Shown here one piece after another: positions 43,868 through 56,265 of a stretch of DNA of 64,000 nt. The position numbers and the translations under genes are program-made. This stretch comes from Clavulina sp. PMI_390. Taxonomy: Eukaryota; Basidiomycota; Agaricomycetes; Cantharellales; Hydnaceae. The DNA is taken from positions 59,556 to 123,555 of the forward strand of contig WIDE01000013.1 in assembly GCA_015039315.1 (NCBI GenBank). The letters are read 5' to 3'. The notes beneath the pieces were generated by a model. That model did no database searches and was not told where the DNA came from. It saw only the letters and a list, made by a program, of their open reading frames with translations. How positions within the stretch are numbered: the first letter of the stretch is position 1; every line of letters begins with the position of its first letter.

Positions 43868-45949
43868 ATGGCATCTTCTGGAGGGGCCATCTACCCAATC
43901 ACATGTTTAACCAGCCTAAAAGATCGCCTGATATTTGTCTCTGGTGCAAAGCTCTACTCTTGGTCTCTTTCTCGGTCCGTTCGCTGTTGTGCACTCACAA
44001 GCAAGATCGAGTCTTGAGTCCTAGTCTTTATAGAAACGTTGAGGAACTTTCAGCGAATGAATCGCGGCCCACTTCTCAGTACATTGGGGCCATCAGTCAT
44101 GTTGCTGTCGATCTCTCCGAAAAGTATATGGTGTCTGCAGGGATTGAAGACAAACAGCTCAAGGTCTGGCGTGTCGAAGATATGAGGATGCTGTCATCAA
44201 GGTATGTTTACACCCACGCCGAATCATGTCATACCACCAATGCTCCCATATGTAGAGAGATACCTAAAAAGGCCACTGGTGTTCTCTTGACTGCGGACCA
44301 GACGACGATTATCGTATCGGACAAATTTGGGGATGTCTTCAGGTCAGCTGCTACTTTCAGAATGCCGCCGAAGGCCTGAACTGACTCTTGAAACTTCCAG
44401 TTACCCTCTTGAGTTCGATCCGAGCAGCATCAAACCAAAGCAAAAACTGGATCCTGTTGTGAGACGAGAGAGCGTTATAGCGCATGGCAACCAGCTCGGC
44501 GAACTGCTCCTAGGCCATGCATCGAGAGTCACATCTATGCTACTGACTCCTCAAGACGAATCCATTATTACTGCGGATCGAGACGAGCATATCCGTGTCA
44601 GCCACTATCCTGATGGCTTTGACATCGAATCCTACTGCCTCGGACATTCGAAGTGAGGTTGTTTCTTCTCCGCCAGTCGAAGATAAACTAACGCGGGTCT
44701 TTCACAGATTTGTCTCTGCCTTGGCCCTTATCCCATCTGGACCCTTGACCCTTGTGTCCGGCGGTGGTGATCCAGACTTATATTTCTGGGACTGGAAGAC
44801 AGGAGCCCTCAAGTTGAAGATCCGCATATTTGACCATGTCATATCTCACATGGTCGTGAGTGGCACCAAGCTAAGGCATGACGCAAGAAGAAAGGCAGTT
44901 CAAGAGTTTCGGGACCGACAATTTAAGAAAGAGCAGAATCGCCTCAAGAACAACAATAAATCTAGTCTTGCTGATGTGGCGACGGATGACGTTGCTATTG
45001 AGCCGGAACTGGAGCCTGACCAGGATACGGAGGTCGTCATCACTGCGACCGAAAGAGAGTATGAGAAGAATTACTGGAAAAATGCCCACTCAGCAGAGGC
45101 CCACGAGGATGAGCCAATAGCGGTCTCAAAACTAGTTTATGTCGTCACATCTGATGGTCATCAGATGATAATGTGGAGTATCCTTGGGTAAGCCTCCTCT
45201 GTTTTTGCTCTTGAATTATTCTTAATGCGCCCGAACGTTTAGTGCCACGGCACTGTTCTACACTCCAATCTCTCCAACTCTATCATCAACATCCGAAGTG
45301 GTCTCCATTGATCTTTGCATTCCTGTGATCGACTTTGTCTTCCATTCTTCACCATCGGATACATTGATCATATCATGCGACCCCAATCACTCATTAGCGG
45401 TTAACCCGGATGCCCAGACCGCCCAAAGGGTTTTTGTTCGTCAGTGGACTGGCTTTGCGGTACATGCCTTTGCTTTGGTGATAGGCTCAGCACTCACAAT
45501 GTTCTTCATAGTTTGAACAGGTTCGCGTGGAGCACACTGCAACATGGAACCTTCAGAAGGTCCTGAATGATATCCAGCTACCAGGTATGTCCCGTAGGAC
45601 CATGGGTATTGAAAAAGCTGCTAATCAAACACCTGCAGCAACTGTCGCCCAGATCGAAGCTCTTGAACTCTACGACGGCTTGATGACGCTTCCAAAGCAT
45701 ACTGACGAGCAAGAAGACGACTGGGAGGGGGATGACCTCCCTCCTCGTGTTGCCAGCCCACACGTTGGTGATAAAAGAGGCAATACCGGAGAGCGTGCTG
45801 ACAAACGCAAAAAATTGAAGGAAACTCTTGCCACAATGAAAGATGCTACCGCATCCGCCACAGGGACTGATCTTCCCGCAGATCCTGATAGTAGTGCTAT
45901 TGATGTAGAATCTACCATGACGAGCACCGAACCAATATCACCTTCCTGA
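43868..45949 (+). CDS. TRM82: tRNA (guanine-N7)-methyltransferase non-catalytic subunit TRM82
   Basis: WD40 partner of the Trm8 methyltransferase that makes m7G46 in tRNA. The ATG at 43868 starts MASSGGAIYPITCL. Beta-propeller blades are visible: LIFVSGAKLYSWSLS, ISHVAVDLSEKYMVSAGIED with KQLKVWRVEDM, ATGVLLTADQTTIIVSDKFG with DVFSYPL, LLLGHASRVTSMLLTPQDE with IITADRDEHIRVSHYP, and FVSALALIPSGPLTLVSGGG with DPDLYFWDW. The ADRDEHIRVSHYP segment is a family hallmark and leads to the Trm8-binding face. The C-terminal part is acidic then Lys-rich (DKRKKLKETLATMKD) and ends ...TEPISPS. At least six introns interrupt the gene. About 500 residues. Confidence 0.9.
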
Positions 45950-46194
45950 TTTGGACATTTTTGCTGACTAAGCGGCGAGGTCTCCTCTTTCGCGTGTCAG
46001 CCAAACACCCTCCTCGCTATACAGGCATACCACATATTCCTATACTCCGATTGCCTTCTTGAATCATATCATTGGCATCTCATCTGTGTTATCGCAGAGC
46101 GTTCACGGCCTTGTGCCCCTAGTTAAACTATCCCTTGGTTCCAAGGCAGCGCGTCAGTCTCTTCGTTCCTGGCATGCATGAGGAAGTGGTTCAG

Positions 46195-49100
46195 ATGTCG
46201 GGGCCCGCAGAAGACAATATCGGTACGTTGTTTGAACACATGTGGCTCCCTTTATATCCCCCTGCAGCGCTCGTGTGGCTTAAATGGAATTTACGAATCG
46301 GTAGACACTTGTCGCATATGCAGTGGGCCAGCAGAGCCAAACCAGCCGCTCTTCCATCCATGCAAGTGCTCAGGCACTATAAGATATATTCACCAAGACT
46401 GGTAAGACCATATTGTATATCTAACTAACTCGAAGAACCTCATTGCTCACTATCACGCGACCTCCACCCCTCATTCCATAAGCCTGACGACATGGCTCTC
46501 CCATAGCAGGAAGAAAACATGCGACGTATGCAAAGCAGAATATTCATTCGAGAAAGGCTCGTAGAGTCCTCATATCGACTATTCAGTGCTTCATTAACCT
46601 GCATTGCACTTTCTCTAGTCTACGCGCCGGACATGCCTGCGCGCTTGCCCGCCGTCCTCTTCCTGAAACGATTAGCTGGTCAGCTCGTTCATTGGCAGCT
46701 ACTATCCCTCCGTGCGGTGTTTGTCACACTGGTGTGGCTTGCATTGGTACCATACTTGACGGTACAAGTATGGAGAATGTACTTTTGGGCAGGGGAAGGC
46801 TTGTGCGTCAAGTTTGCTATCTAGATTAAGGATGGTTGACTGACTCGTGTGCTGTTTCCAGAGCATGGGCAACATTCGATGAGCCTCGGCCTCCTCACCT
46901 CAATCCGCCGCCAGTTAATTCATCAGCACCATCCAACTCAAGTATTCTTGACCTGGAGTTCTCCTTTCTTCGGAGAACTTTCCGATTAACAGAAGTCATG
47001 GCGAATGTTTCTGCCGACATTTTTACCGGTCAGATCATCGCCTCTCTCATAATCATTGTCTTTCTAGCCGTTTTCCTTCTTCGCGAATGGATCGTGCAAA
47101 ATGCACGACCTGGCGTGTTTGGAGATGCTGCGGTCGACGGCCTGCCGATCGAGGGGGAATTGGCCGATGGCCCTCTTGGTCCCGGCGAAGAGTTACTTCC
47201 CCCTCTTGAACCTGTTGCACCAGTTCAACCAATCGTCCCTGTAATACCAACTGAGGAGGATGCTCCCATGTTAGCGACACAATCAGTCGTCTTCCCGCAA
47301 ATTGAGGCGCCGACGAATAGATCTCTAGAGGACCCGTCAGATCCATCTGATGAGGATGTCGATTTCCCTGGCATCGAGGCCGAACGCGAGTATGTACGCC
47401 GTCAGCGAGAGCATTATTTCCGCTTGAAAGGTGCATCCTCCCGGTCGTTATCCGAGGCCTCAGAAACCGAGTTCAGTGGTGCTGGACCATCTCGTGTTAC
47501 TTTGGTTCCTCCGAGCTCAGAAGGTCTCAAACTCAACCCCGCTATGGTGCGCCTGCCACCCAGCCCACGTCCTCGGTCCACAGACATAGGGACCAGCCCT
47601 CGAGCGATGGGGAAGAAGAAAGGTCGCCCCTCATCAAGTAAGAATGCCTTTCCTCTCTGGTCGATTACTTCAGCTTATTGTTTGCCTTTAGCAGCTCCTC
47701 CGTCCCGAAAACGGACGAGGTCAGCCTTCGATGATGACCTAGAGCCTTCCCCGACGAAAGAGAAAGAGGCTATCGACTGGATGGCCAACACTCAGTTTAC
47801 TGTGAACATCCCGCCTGGTTGGAAGTTGTCGACGTCAAGTACTGGTTCCAGTTCTCCCCACCCGGCTGTGGCATCGTCCTCGCGCGCAAGCTCCACCGCA
47901 CTCTCGGAGTCAAGCCGGCCTTCATCAACATCGTGGGATGTCGTTTCACCTTCCAGCGCCACCGATGATGATACGAGCATGAAGACCCCCAGCCCCACCA
48001 CTCCCGCTGCTGAAGCTGTCCTAGCTGAGACGGAAGTCCTTCAGCAACCTTTGGTGCAATCCACGGACCCTAGTGTCGCAACAGAAGATAGTGACGGTAC
48101 GCTGAGAAATACTACACAAATGGTTGATCGCGCACCCTCCTCTCTACCTCCGTTGAAGGAGTTGTCTGCTTCGGCCTATGCCTCAGCTTTTGCTCCGTAT
48201 CCTCCACCCTCTGCACCCTCTTCAACGCCCCGACGCCCTCCACTTCCCCCCACTACGCCGAACGATGAATTCCCTCCCCCTTCCCCACGACCTTCACATG
48301 CCCGACCCTCACCCCTCCCAAAGGCAGGCTTCCTTTCACAACGAATCGACTTATCATCTTCCGCTCCCAATGCTCCTTCGCCGCTACAGAACATTGCATC
48401 CTCTTCCTCTCCCATCTCCCTCGGGGCAACATATCGTGCACCCGAGGATATAGCAGTGAATCAGCCTGTCGCTTCCACCTCTAGCTATTTCCCTCCCTTA
48501 GATGTTATCGAGGCCTCTGCGGAGGCCCCCACCGAAACTGACAACGGTCTCTGGGTTGATGTTGATGACGAGAGCTCGGAAGATATGGATGTTCCGGACG
48601 ACTTTTTCCTGTTCGGAAATCCCAAATTTGCCCCCCAACGTACGTTTCATATTGATAGTGACCCATAAGCCTCTAAACCTTACATTCTATCATTCCGATC
48701 CCAGCCGACCCTCCACAAATTGACCTGCGGCCGCTCCCTCCCCCAAATGGGCCTGATCAAGCGCAACCTGCCCCTCCCCCACCTGCCCCTCCTCCTGCAG
48801 TTGCTCTAGATCCACCCAATAATGAAGGCAACCTAGAGGAAGCTGCAGATCAGGAACTTCCAGAAGAAGATTTTGATGGCCTGTTTGAAGGTGCGTACTT
48901 GTGAGCCACGGACTGGATAAAAAGGCTCACACTCTACTTCATATATTAGCTGTTGGGATGCGAGGCCCATTGCTTTCACTCCTCCAAAATGTAATAGCTT
49001 TCCGCATAGCCTATCGTCTCGTTTACTGACCGTATTGTTTCTAGGTCTCTCTAATGATTTTCATTTTGGACCTAACCATTGCTGTCGCGGTGTTTATACC

Positions 49101-52002
49101 GTTCGTCCTTGGCAAATCTTTAGCTCTCAATATGGTTTGTCTCTCGCCATATCCTTCTTGATTTAGCATAGCTGACGTCCACGCAGATGAAACCATCTCG
49201 TCTTCTTTTTGTGCTCCACCTACCCATCAAGGGTGTGCGTTTACTCACAGATCCTGTCGTGGATGGCATTCTGTGGTTCATCAGACCCGCTGTTGCGCAT
49301 CTCTATGGCATGGTAATACAGCTGTGGAAGATCAAACCCCAAGAAACTACAACGTCAACCGTAGACATGAATACGGTCTACATCCAATCCCTGCTCCGCC
49401 TCAAACAATTCACACCCTCCTTCTTTCAATACTCTAAATCATCACAATCAGTCTCAAAAGCACCTCTTCTTGTTCGATCCCTCTCATTCATTGTCCCCCC
49501 TATGCTTCTCGAGAACTTGGACGTTCACGGTCTTCAAGCAAAGCGGATAGCCTATCTCTCGTCCTTCGCTTCTGCCTGGCGCCGCCTGGCCACAGAGGAC
49601 GGCCCAACAGAGAAGGTGTTTGCGATCTGGATTGGATATGTCGGAATCATCACTGGGTCGTCCCTGTTCCTCAGTAGCGGGGTCATGTTCAGTGGCGCTA
49701 CAAGATTCATTCGTAATGTCATCACTCAACAGCTCGTTGTTCTGAAGGTACGCCCCGAAGTTTTCCGATCGTGAGCATTGCTGACTTCGTCTCCAGGTGG
49801 CCTTCTTCATCTTTATCGAACTCCTCATCTTCCCGCTCGGGTGTGGTGTAGTGCTCGACCTGTCGACGCTCCCACTCTTTCCGGATTCCACACTCCGTGG
49901 CCGCGTGCTTTATGCATCCAATGCCCCAGTCGCGGCAATATTCTTCCATTGGATGATTGGGACCATGTGTACGTCAGGTTTTGTAGCCTATTGCAGATTT
50001 CTCTGACTCAAGCTTCTTCCAGTCATGTACCAATTCGCGCTCATCCTTGCTCATGCTCGTGCTCAAATGAGGAAAGGTGCTTTGTGGTTTGTGAAGTAAG
50101 TAACGTTTCCTATCATGTGCTGACCTTGCGCTGACCTTGGGCCAACTATCCAACAGAGACCCACAGGACCCATCCTTCCATCCCATCAGAGATATACTTG
50201 ATCGTCCGACTATGAGCCAGTTACGAAAGCTTGGTGTTAGTGCTCTCATGTACGGTATGGTGATCGCACTGGGGGTAGGTGCTGGCATTTACGGCGTCAA
50301 GTATCTATGGACACCCTTCTACTATCTCCTCCCATTGAGGTTGAACTCACGGTAGGGCTGTCGTTGATAACGCGAGGAAGCTTGTTTGCTAATTCGTTCA
50401 TTAGGCATCCTATAAGCGAAATCCCAATCGACCTTCTTTTCTTGCACATAGTTTTCCCCCTCATTGTTAAACATATGGACCTCGTTGATCGTCTCACCCC
50501 ATTCCTACACGAGTGGTGGGATCGCGGGGCTCACGAGCTCCGGCTATCCTCCTTCCTTCTAGGTGAACGTATTCCCCAAGAGGAATTCGCGTCCCAGTAC
50601 AGTTGGAAGCGCCTTCCTTTAATTCGGGATCTCGAATGGGTGAAACGAAACGCTGCCCCCGAGCTTCCAGATGATGGAGGATTTGCTCGTGTCCCTGCTT
50701 CTGATTCTGTTGCCCTTCCGGAGCCGCACAAGAAGATGCTCGTACCAACAAATGAGGCAGGCACGCCACTCGATGAAGCTGGTGTAGAGGCTATGGCTTC
50801 ACAGGATGAGGCCGCCCGTAAAGCTCACCGGGACCCCGCAGAAGATTACCAAATTGTCTACATCCCTCCGCACCATCAACGTCGTGTGTTCGCATTCGTC
50901 GGTTATATCTGGACTACAGCTTTAGCCATGGCAGTCACTGCTTTCGGCACACCAATATTTGTCGGTCGCCTGGTTTTGGACTTCATTCCTGGTGTGCCTA
51001 TTCATGATGGATACTCGTTCCTGCTTGGCGTCACTCTCCTATGGCTAGGTGTGATTATCTTCAAGTTTGGGAGATCTGTATACCTTGCCATTCGCCAGGA
51101 GCATACAGCGGTCCAGGCCCGACTCCACCAGTCCAATGCAGGAACGTTCGAGCGCGTCAAGTCGTGGGCGGAGCTTTATTTGGGTGGTTGGTTACAACTC
51201 ACTTGGACAGGCTTGCAGCACCTCGCTCTGTGGACAATGCTCGCCTTTGTGATCCCTCTCCTGATGGCCACAGTCTTCCAACTCTATATCTTACTACCTC
51301 TTCGGACCTTCATCTATCCAACCATTGAAGGCACGGTCCCAACGCTCCATGTTTGGGAGGATTGGGCTCTCGGATGCCTATTTGCTGTGGCTCTGGTCCG
51401 AATGAACCCTCCAGAAAATCAGGCACAGTTGATAAGAAATGGGGAGATGCGCCGGCCGAACGAGGTGCTTGAAGCTTGGTGGAATGTAAGTTTATGTTTA
51501 GCCTGGGCTACTGATCATCATTAGCTAACCTCTCCGTTTAGTTCGTTGGATGGCTACCGGACGACATAGATTTTGGGCTTGTTTTCTACAATCTGATCGG
51601 TCCTCTGACTGGTGGATTGCTTGGTCTCATCATCTTACCCCCATCGCTATTTACCACCATTCATCAACTACTATGGATTCTTCATCTGTCATGGATGGAC
51701 GACTTCCAATGTATGTCTGTCTCTCAATCTGTCCTCGAGCTCTAACTGACACTCTTCATCTAGATCGGAACGTCTATCCCATCCTGTTTGTCGGGACCGC
51801 CACTGTCCTCATTATCGACCTCCTGAGAGACACTCTGGTGAAATGGGCGCAGACCGTTCGAGACTCTGAATATCTCGTCGACCTGCGATTGCGAAACATG
51901 GAGGACAAGCATGCCCCCAAGGCTGAGCCAGCAGAGCCACCCATGCTGGAGCCAGAGGAGGATATGCCCCCAGTGGATCCAGTGGAAATTGCTGTCGCAT
52001 AG
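46195..52002 (+). CDS. SSM4: ERAD E3 ubiquitin ligase DOA10 (RING-CH, multi-spanning)
   Basis: ER and inner-nuclear-membrane ligase that ubiquitinates misfolded or N-degron proteins with Ubc6/Ubc7. The likely ATG is 46195 (MSGPAEDN); 46174 is an alternative. The RING-CH finger is spliced from three exons: DTCRICSGPAEPNQPLFHPC, KCSGTIRYIHQDC and LTTWLSHSRKKTCDVC. All eight ligands (CC, CC, HC, CC) are present. Membrane segments follow (LLSLRAVFVTLVWLALVPYL, IIASLIIIVFLAVFLL). A long acidic and Pro/Ser-rich cytosolic region (about 47100-48890) comes next. Then there are many more helices, including SLMIFILDLTIAVAVFIPF, VFAFVGYIWTTALAMAVTAF and YPILFVGTATVLIIDLL. The protein ends ...DPVEIAVA. 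About 1650 residues, in the usual range. One intron (46557-46618) must use a GC donor. Confidence 0.93.
46557..46618 (+). other. probable GC-AG intron in DOA10
   Basis: After YSFEK the genomic frame meets a stop within three codons. Joining G46556 to T46619 restores VYAPDMPARLPAVLFLKRL, the conserved sequence after the RING. The donor is AAAG|GCTCGT and the acceptor CTCTAG. No GT donor gives the right phase. Confidence 0.65.
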
Positions 52003-52655
52003 GCACTTGATATACACGCTACTTTATTGTTCGATAATAAGAAACTCTTGATTGCATGTATGATATGCTACTACAGGGAGGATGTAGGTACAACGAAAGC
52101 TTTAGAGTCACCCGGCGGACTGGCGTCCTACATCTAGGTGAATATGTCAGTTTCGAGCAAAGACCCACAGGATGGCATGAATCAAAAAGAAGGGTGACAA
52201 GTTCAGGAAGTATACCATATTGAGTTGTCGACACAGGCGATTAAGCCAGGGATAACAAAAAATCATCATACTGGGAAGGAAAGGACAAGGAAAGTGAAAA
52301 TTATTGGCGAGAAAACCACCTACAAAGCATGGGGTCCAAGAGGCCGAAGCCCTGCATGTCTCTTGCAGAAGCGTCGTGAAGACGATTCCAAGGTGGCTAC
52401 TGATGGTCTGAAGAAAACTTTTGCTCCGTGTTTGTTCGTGTGTGCGAACAGCGCTTCAATTCGCCCAGCATGCCTCGAGTACGCTTCAATTGGTTGGATT
52501 CTATTCCTTGTGCTAATTCTTTGTGCGAAGGGTGCGGCAAAGGATAGCTCTAATGAGATCCCAATGAAATTCTCGTCTTTCTTCATTCCTCCTCCGTGCG
52601 TCTTTGTCTGGATTCTTCACAAAGGATAGGCTCAAGCGTTGTATCAATCAACAGA
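52003..52655. other. 653-bp intergenic region, DOA10 / ARP8
   Basis: Open frames on both strands (52225-52629 plus, 52320-52586 minus) overlap each other and lack recognisable content. It probably holds the DOA10 3' end and the ARP8 promoter. Confidence 0.5.
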
Positions 52656-55247
52656 ATGAACAGTAAGAATGCTGCATCAACCTATCTGAAATCTGAGATG
52701 CAAACAATGTGGTGGAGGAACGCTCAGAATGGAGGGACGGCTGGGGGAAAACGGAAACGGTCAATTGAACCAGACGAACAACAATCAGAGCCTAACCTTA
52801 CACCATCCGAGGTCACTCATATCTTTTCTGAAGCTCGTTGCCGCAAGCTCAATTTTGAATCAGCAACCTAAGCGGGGTTCTGATATCCTGGTCATTCACC
52901 CTGGGAGCAGGTACCTGAAGATTGGTCGAGCCTCAGACCATGCTCCAGCAATCATTCCCAATGTGATTGCTCGGAAATGTACTTCTGGAGCATCTTCAGC
53001 AGCACGGCCTTCTGCGGTTCCCTCATTTCGCCAGCCATCTGATAAAACCACTGTGGTAGCACCCCCACCAGGACTCCCTGAGGTTTCACCCGAGTACGAG
53101 GTTGAAGCAGACCCAGAAGATCCCGTAGGCAACAAATCTTCCACCTTCTCACTGTTACTAAACTAATCTGTGCCTTTAGACAGACTTGGCTGTGGCCAAC
53201 ATCCGCGTGAATTTGAGAACTCGCATGTACCACTTCAACAAGATTCCCGTGGTGAAAGATGGCTCGCAACAAGCGTCATTGCACAATAAGTCCGTCAAAC
53301 CCGAAGTGATCCCTTCTCATAAAGACCCAGAGTACATTGAGGAACTCAAGGAGCGTGATGCTTCCGTGCTGATTGGCAACGATGTACGTGGATCCATTTC
53401 AACAAAGACCAGATGCTTACATATTGTCCAAGGTATTTCGGATATCCGAGTCCCAACATTCATATTACGAAGTGAAATGGCCAATTAGTGGGGGGCGATA
53501 CAATCACGTCCAGTATAAGTCTCGAAGTGAGGTGATCGGTGATATTGAGACTATCTGGCGATCAGCCCTTGTGCGAGAGCTCAAATTCGATATGAAGATG
53601 GCAAAGGTACGGTCTGACGGGGCTTGCTGATCATCTAATTAATATAAACATCTTTAGGAAACTGGGGTGCTGCTTATCGTGCCAGACTACCCGGACAGGT
53701 CATACATACGAGATATGGCTCATTTGATCTTGGTGCAGTTGGGATTCAAGAAGTTGTCCGTGCAACAAGTTGGTCTTCATTTCGACCTCGTCAGATTTGT
53801 ATTGAAGAAACTTACACCTCCTAGGAATCCATCTGTTCCTCCTATGGTGCTAGCATAGCTCACGGGTGTGTAGTTGACATTGGTGCTATGAAGACGTCTG
53901 TTTCGTGTATAGAGGAGGGCCTTGTACTTTCGGAGACTCGCCTGGCCCTGGACTATGGCGGCGACGATATCTCAGAGCTGTATCTTCGACTTCTGGAAAG
54001 GATAAATCTTCCTTATCGATCAGTTGACTTGAATCGAACTTATTACTGGACGATGATAGAAGATCTCAAGACTCGGAGTGCAAGTTTGGCTGAGGTGAGC
54101 TCAGTAGCATGGTGCTTGAAGCCACTCTAACGCTCCCCAATAGGAAGATGTAGTTCTCATAGATTATGACATCCTTTTGCGCCAACCAGGCCAGGCCACA
54201 CAAAAATACGCTCTGAAAACCTACGACGAACCTAACGTCGCTGCAATGGTGAGAAATAACTTGTGTGGCAACTATGCCACTCGATTGTTCTCATATGTTA
54301 TGACAGTTATTATTTGACCCCTCCGTGTTGGATTTTGCCGCCAAGGGGTCGCTAGAATTGCGAAACTCGTGGGCTTGGCCAAATGTAGAGGACATGGATG
54401 TATGGGGCGATGTTCTGGTAGCTCAGCATCATCCATCTCGATATACGCGTAGCTCAATCCCTCACTTTCTTCTAGACAAGAGCCATGTGGCTGGCGACAG
54501 CACATATTGGAGCGGAACGTGAAGCAAAGCGTGCTGCCGATACTACAGCCGAACCTGTGGTAGAGGATGTAGAGATGGAGGCACCTACGGTTGTGGTGGA
54601 TCCTACCCCCATGTCTTTGCCGTTCGTCGTCGATGCTGAGTCCTCCTTTGACCCACCACCGGAATCCAATCCCCCGCCTACCACCACGACAACGGTTCCT
54701 ACTGCCACGAACCCCAGTCAATCAGCTCGATCCGCGAAGGAGGAGTACAACTCTCGCTTTGAGGCGAGCAAGACTCCGCTCGACTTGGCCATCTTTCATA
54801 GTATCCAGGCATGTATGCATCATGCTGGGACTGGTGGCCCTGATCGCGTGAAGAAGATGCTGTCGTGCATCTTAGTAGTTGGTGGATCCGCCCTCATCCC
54901 TGGCATGTTGGCAGCCCTCGATACGAGGTCAGTGAAAAGACTAAACATACGTCAAGTTGTCTGATATCTCCCCTGCAGACTCCGAGGTCTATTTGCTGCC
55001 AATATGGAAGGTCATGAGGAGCATGTCGCAATCATACCTGCACCAAAATCTATTGACCCCCGTGTGCTCGCCTGGAAAGGGGGATCTGTATTGGCAAAGC
55101 TTGAGACTGCGAGCGACCTGTGGTTGCAAGCCGGAGATTGGGTGCGATCACTATCATGCTCCAGCCCCGACTTTTACTGATGCTGATACGATTTCCAGGA
55201 AATGATGGGAATGCGTGCCTTGCGTGATCGATCATTCTTTCTGTAAT
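52656..55247 (+). CDS. ARP8: INO80 complex actin-related protein ARP8
   Basis: Nuclear actin-related protein of the INO80 chromatin remodeller, where it sits in the actin module that contacts linker DNA. The ATG at 52656 (MNSKNAASTYLKSEMQTMWW) with a 52-bp intron (52812-52863) leads into the actin fold: RGSDILVIHPGSRYLKIGRA, AVANIRVNLRTRMYHFNKIP, VLIGNDALRIS, YHEVKWPISGG-like YYEVKWPISGGRYNH, ETGVLLIVPDYPDRSYI, VVDIGAMKTSVSCIEEG and LALDYGGDDISELYLRLL. A Pro/Thr-rich insertion follows SHVAGDSTYWS-encoding DNA near 54490-54720. The fold closes with ILVVGGSALIPGMLAAL and VLAWKGGSVLAKLE, and ends ...ALRDRSFFL. The start is less certain than the rest. Confidence 0.9.
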
Positions 55248-55260
55248 AGGTCTTGACTTA

Positions 55261-56043
55261 TTACAACTCTAGCAATCGTTCGCATAGCAGCTCTGTAGCT
55301 GCTTGGACGGAGTCTATCACGTTCACATCACGTCCTGTTTTCATCAACCCGTCTTGGACGGCCTGCTCCATCCCTTCCATCCCCGCGCAACCGAGAATAA
55401 TTGTATGCACATCCTCTGTATGAACAAGATTGAGCGCAGTTTGTCCAATTCTATCGTGCACATGTTGGGCTTTCGCTGCCGGGTCTTCTTCTCCGGCGCC
55501 GTGAAATTCAAGAACCCCAAGGCCAGTGGCATACACTCCAGCAAACCGTGCCTCGGCCTCTCGAGGGGTTCGAAGTCGATTCGCTTTGTTGAGAGGTTCG
55601 ACCCATCCTTCGCCAGTTGTAATTACTCCGAACTTTCCAGCTTGTCGCGAGGCTATTATTGCTCCGGCTTCGAGAATTCCCATCACAGGCTTACTTGTCT
55701 CTACATTGAATAGGGTCTAACAAAATTTAGTCACGCATTGAAGTACAGGGCTTTGACACCTACGCGCAGCAAGCATCGCAGTCAAGGGATGCTCCGAGTA
55801 GCAAGCCACAATGAATGCGTCATATTTGTCCACTAGCTCAAGGACCAATGGATAGCAGACGTTTGCACTCCGTTCAGACGTTTCTGAGTCATCGATCGAT
55901 GGAGGAGCAGATGGAGGAGCTGTGAAATATGACAAGGCCACGCTGCCGTCGACACCACGCTCAGCAGAACGTTGGATACTATCGGTGACAGTGGATGATG
56001 AGTTGGGGTTAATGCAAAGGATTGCCTTCATCGTCAAGGTCAT
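55261..56043 (-). CDS. Asp/Glu/hydantoin racemase family protein (DCG1-like)
   Basis: Two minus-strand exons. The first starts at 56043 (MTLTMKAILCINPNSSSTVTD; 56031 is an alternative start). It ends at C|GTAGGT near 55768 after AFIVACYSEHPLTAMLAA. The second continues QTSKPVMGILEAGAIIASRQ through FGVITTGEGWVEPLNKANR and VHTIILGCAGMEGMEQAV to ...ERLLEL. The two catalytic cysteines expected in the family are visible, in IVACYSEHP and ILGCAGMEG. It is about 237 residues, a normal length. The yeast relative DCG1 lies in the allantoin/urea catabolism regulon, so a role in hydantoin or allantoin turnover is reasonable but inferred. The gene ends 13 bp from the stop of ARP8 and starts 222 bp before the end of TEL1 on the same strand. 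Confidence 0.88.
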
Positions 56044-56265
56044 CGACGATAAGGATGAGAACTGTCAATAGTTGGTGACTGTTTGGCAGACTCTCAGCAG
56101 GAGGCAAGATGTAATTATACGGATAATAAGGGAATCGAAGCATCTACAGCCGGCTAGGCATTTATGGCAATCGAATGAGATGCTAAAATTAAATATGATA
56201 GAAGAGATATCCAAATGTAGTCAGGGTGAGATACAACAGCAATTCCAACGCGTATACTAGCTAAG

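Noticed and set aside
52225..52629. 134-codon plus-strand frame between DOA10 and ARP8
   Set aside because: An equally open frame runs opposite, and neither has a recognisable motif.
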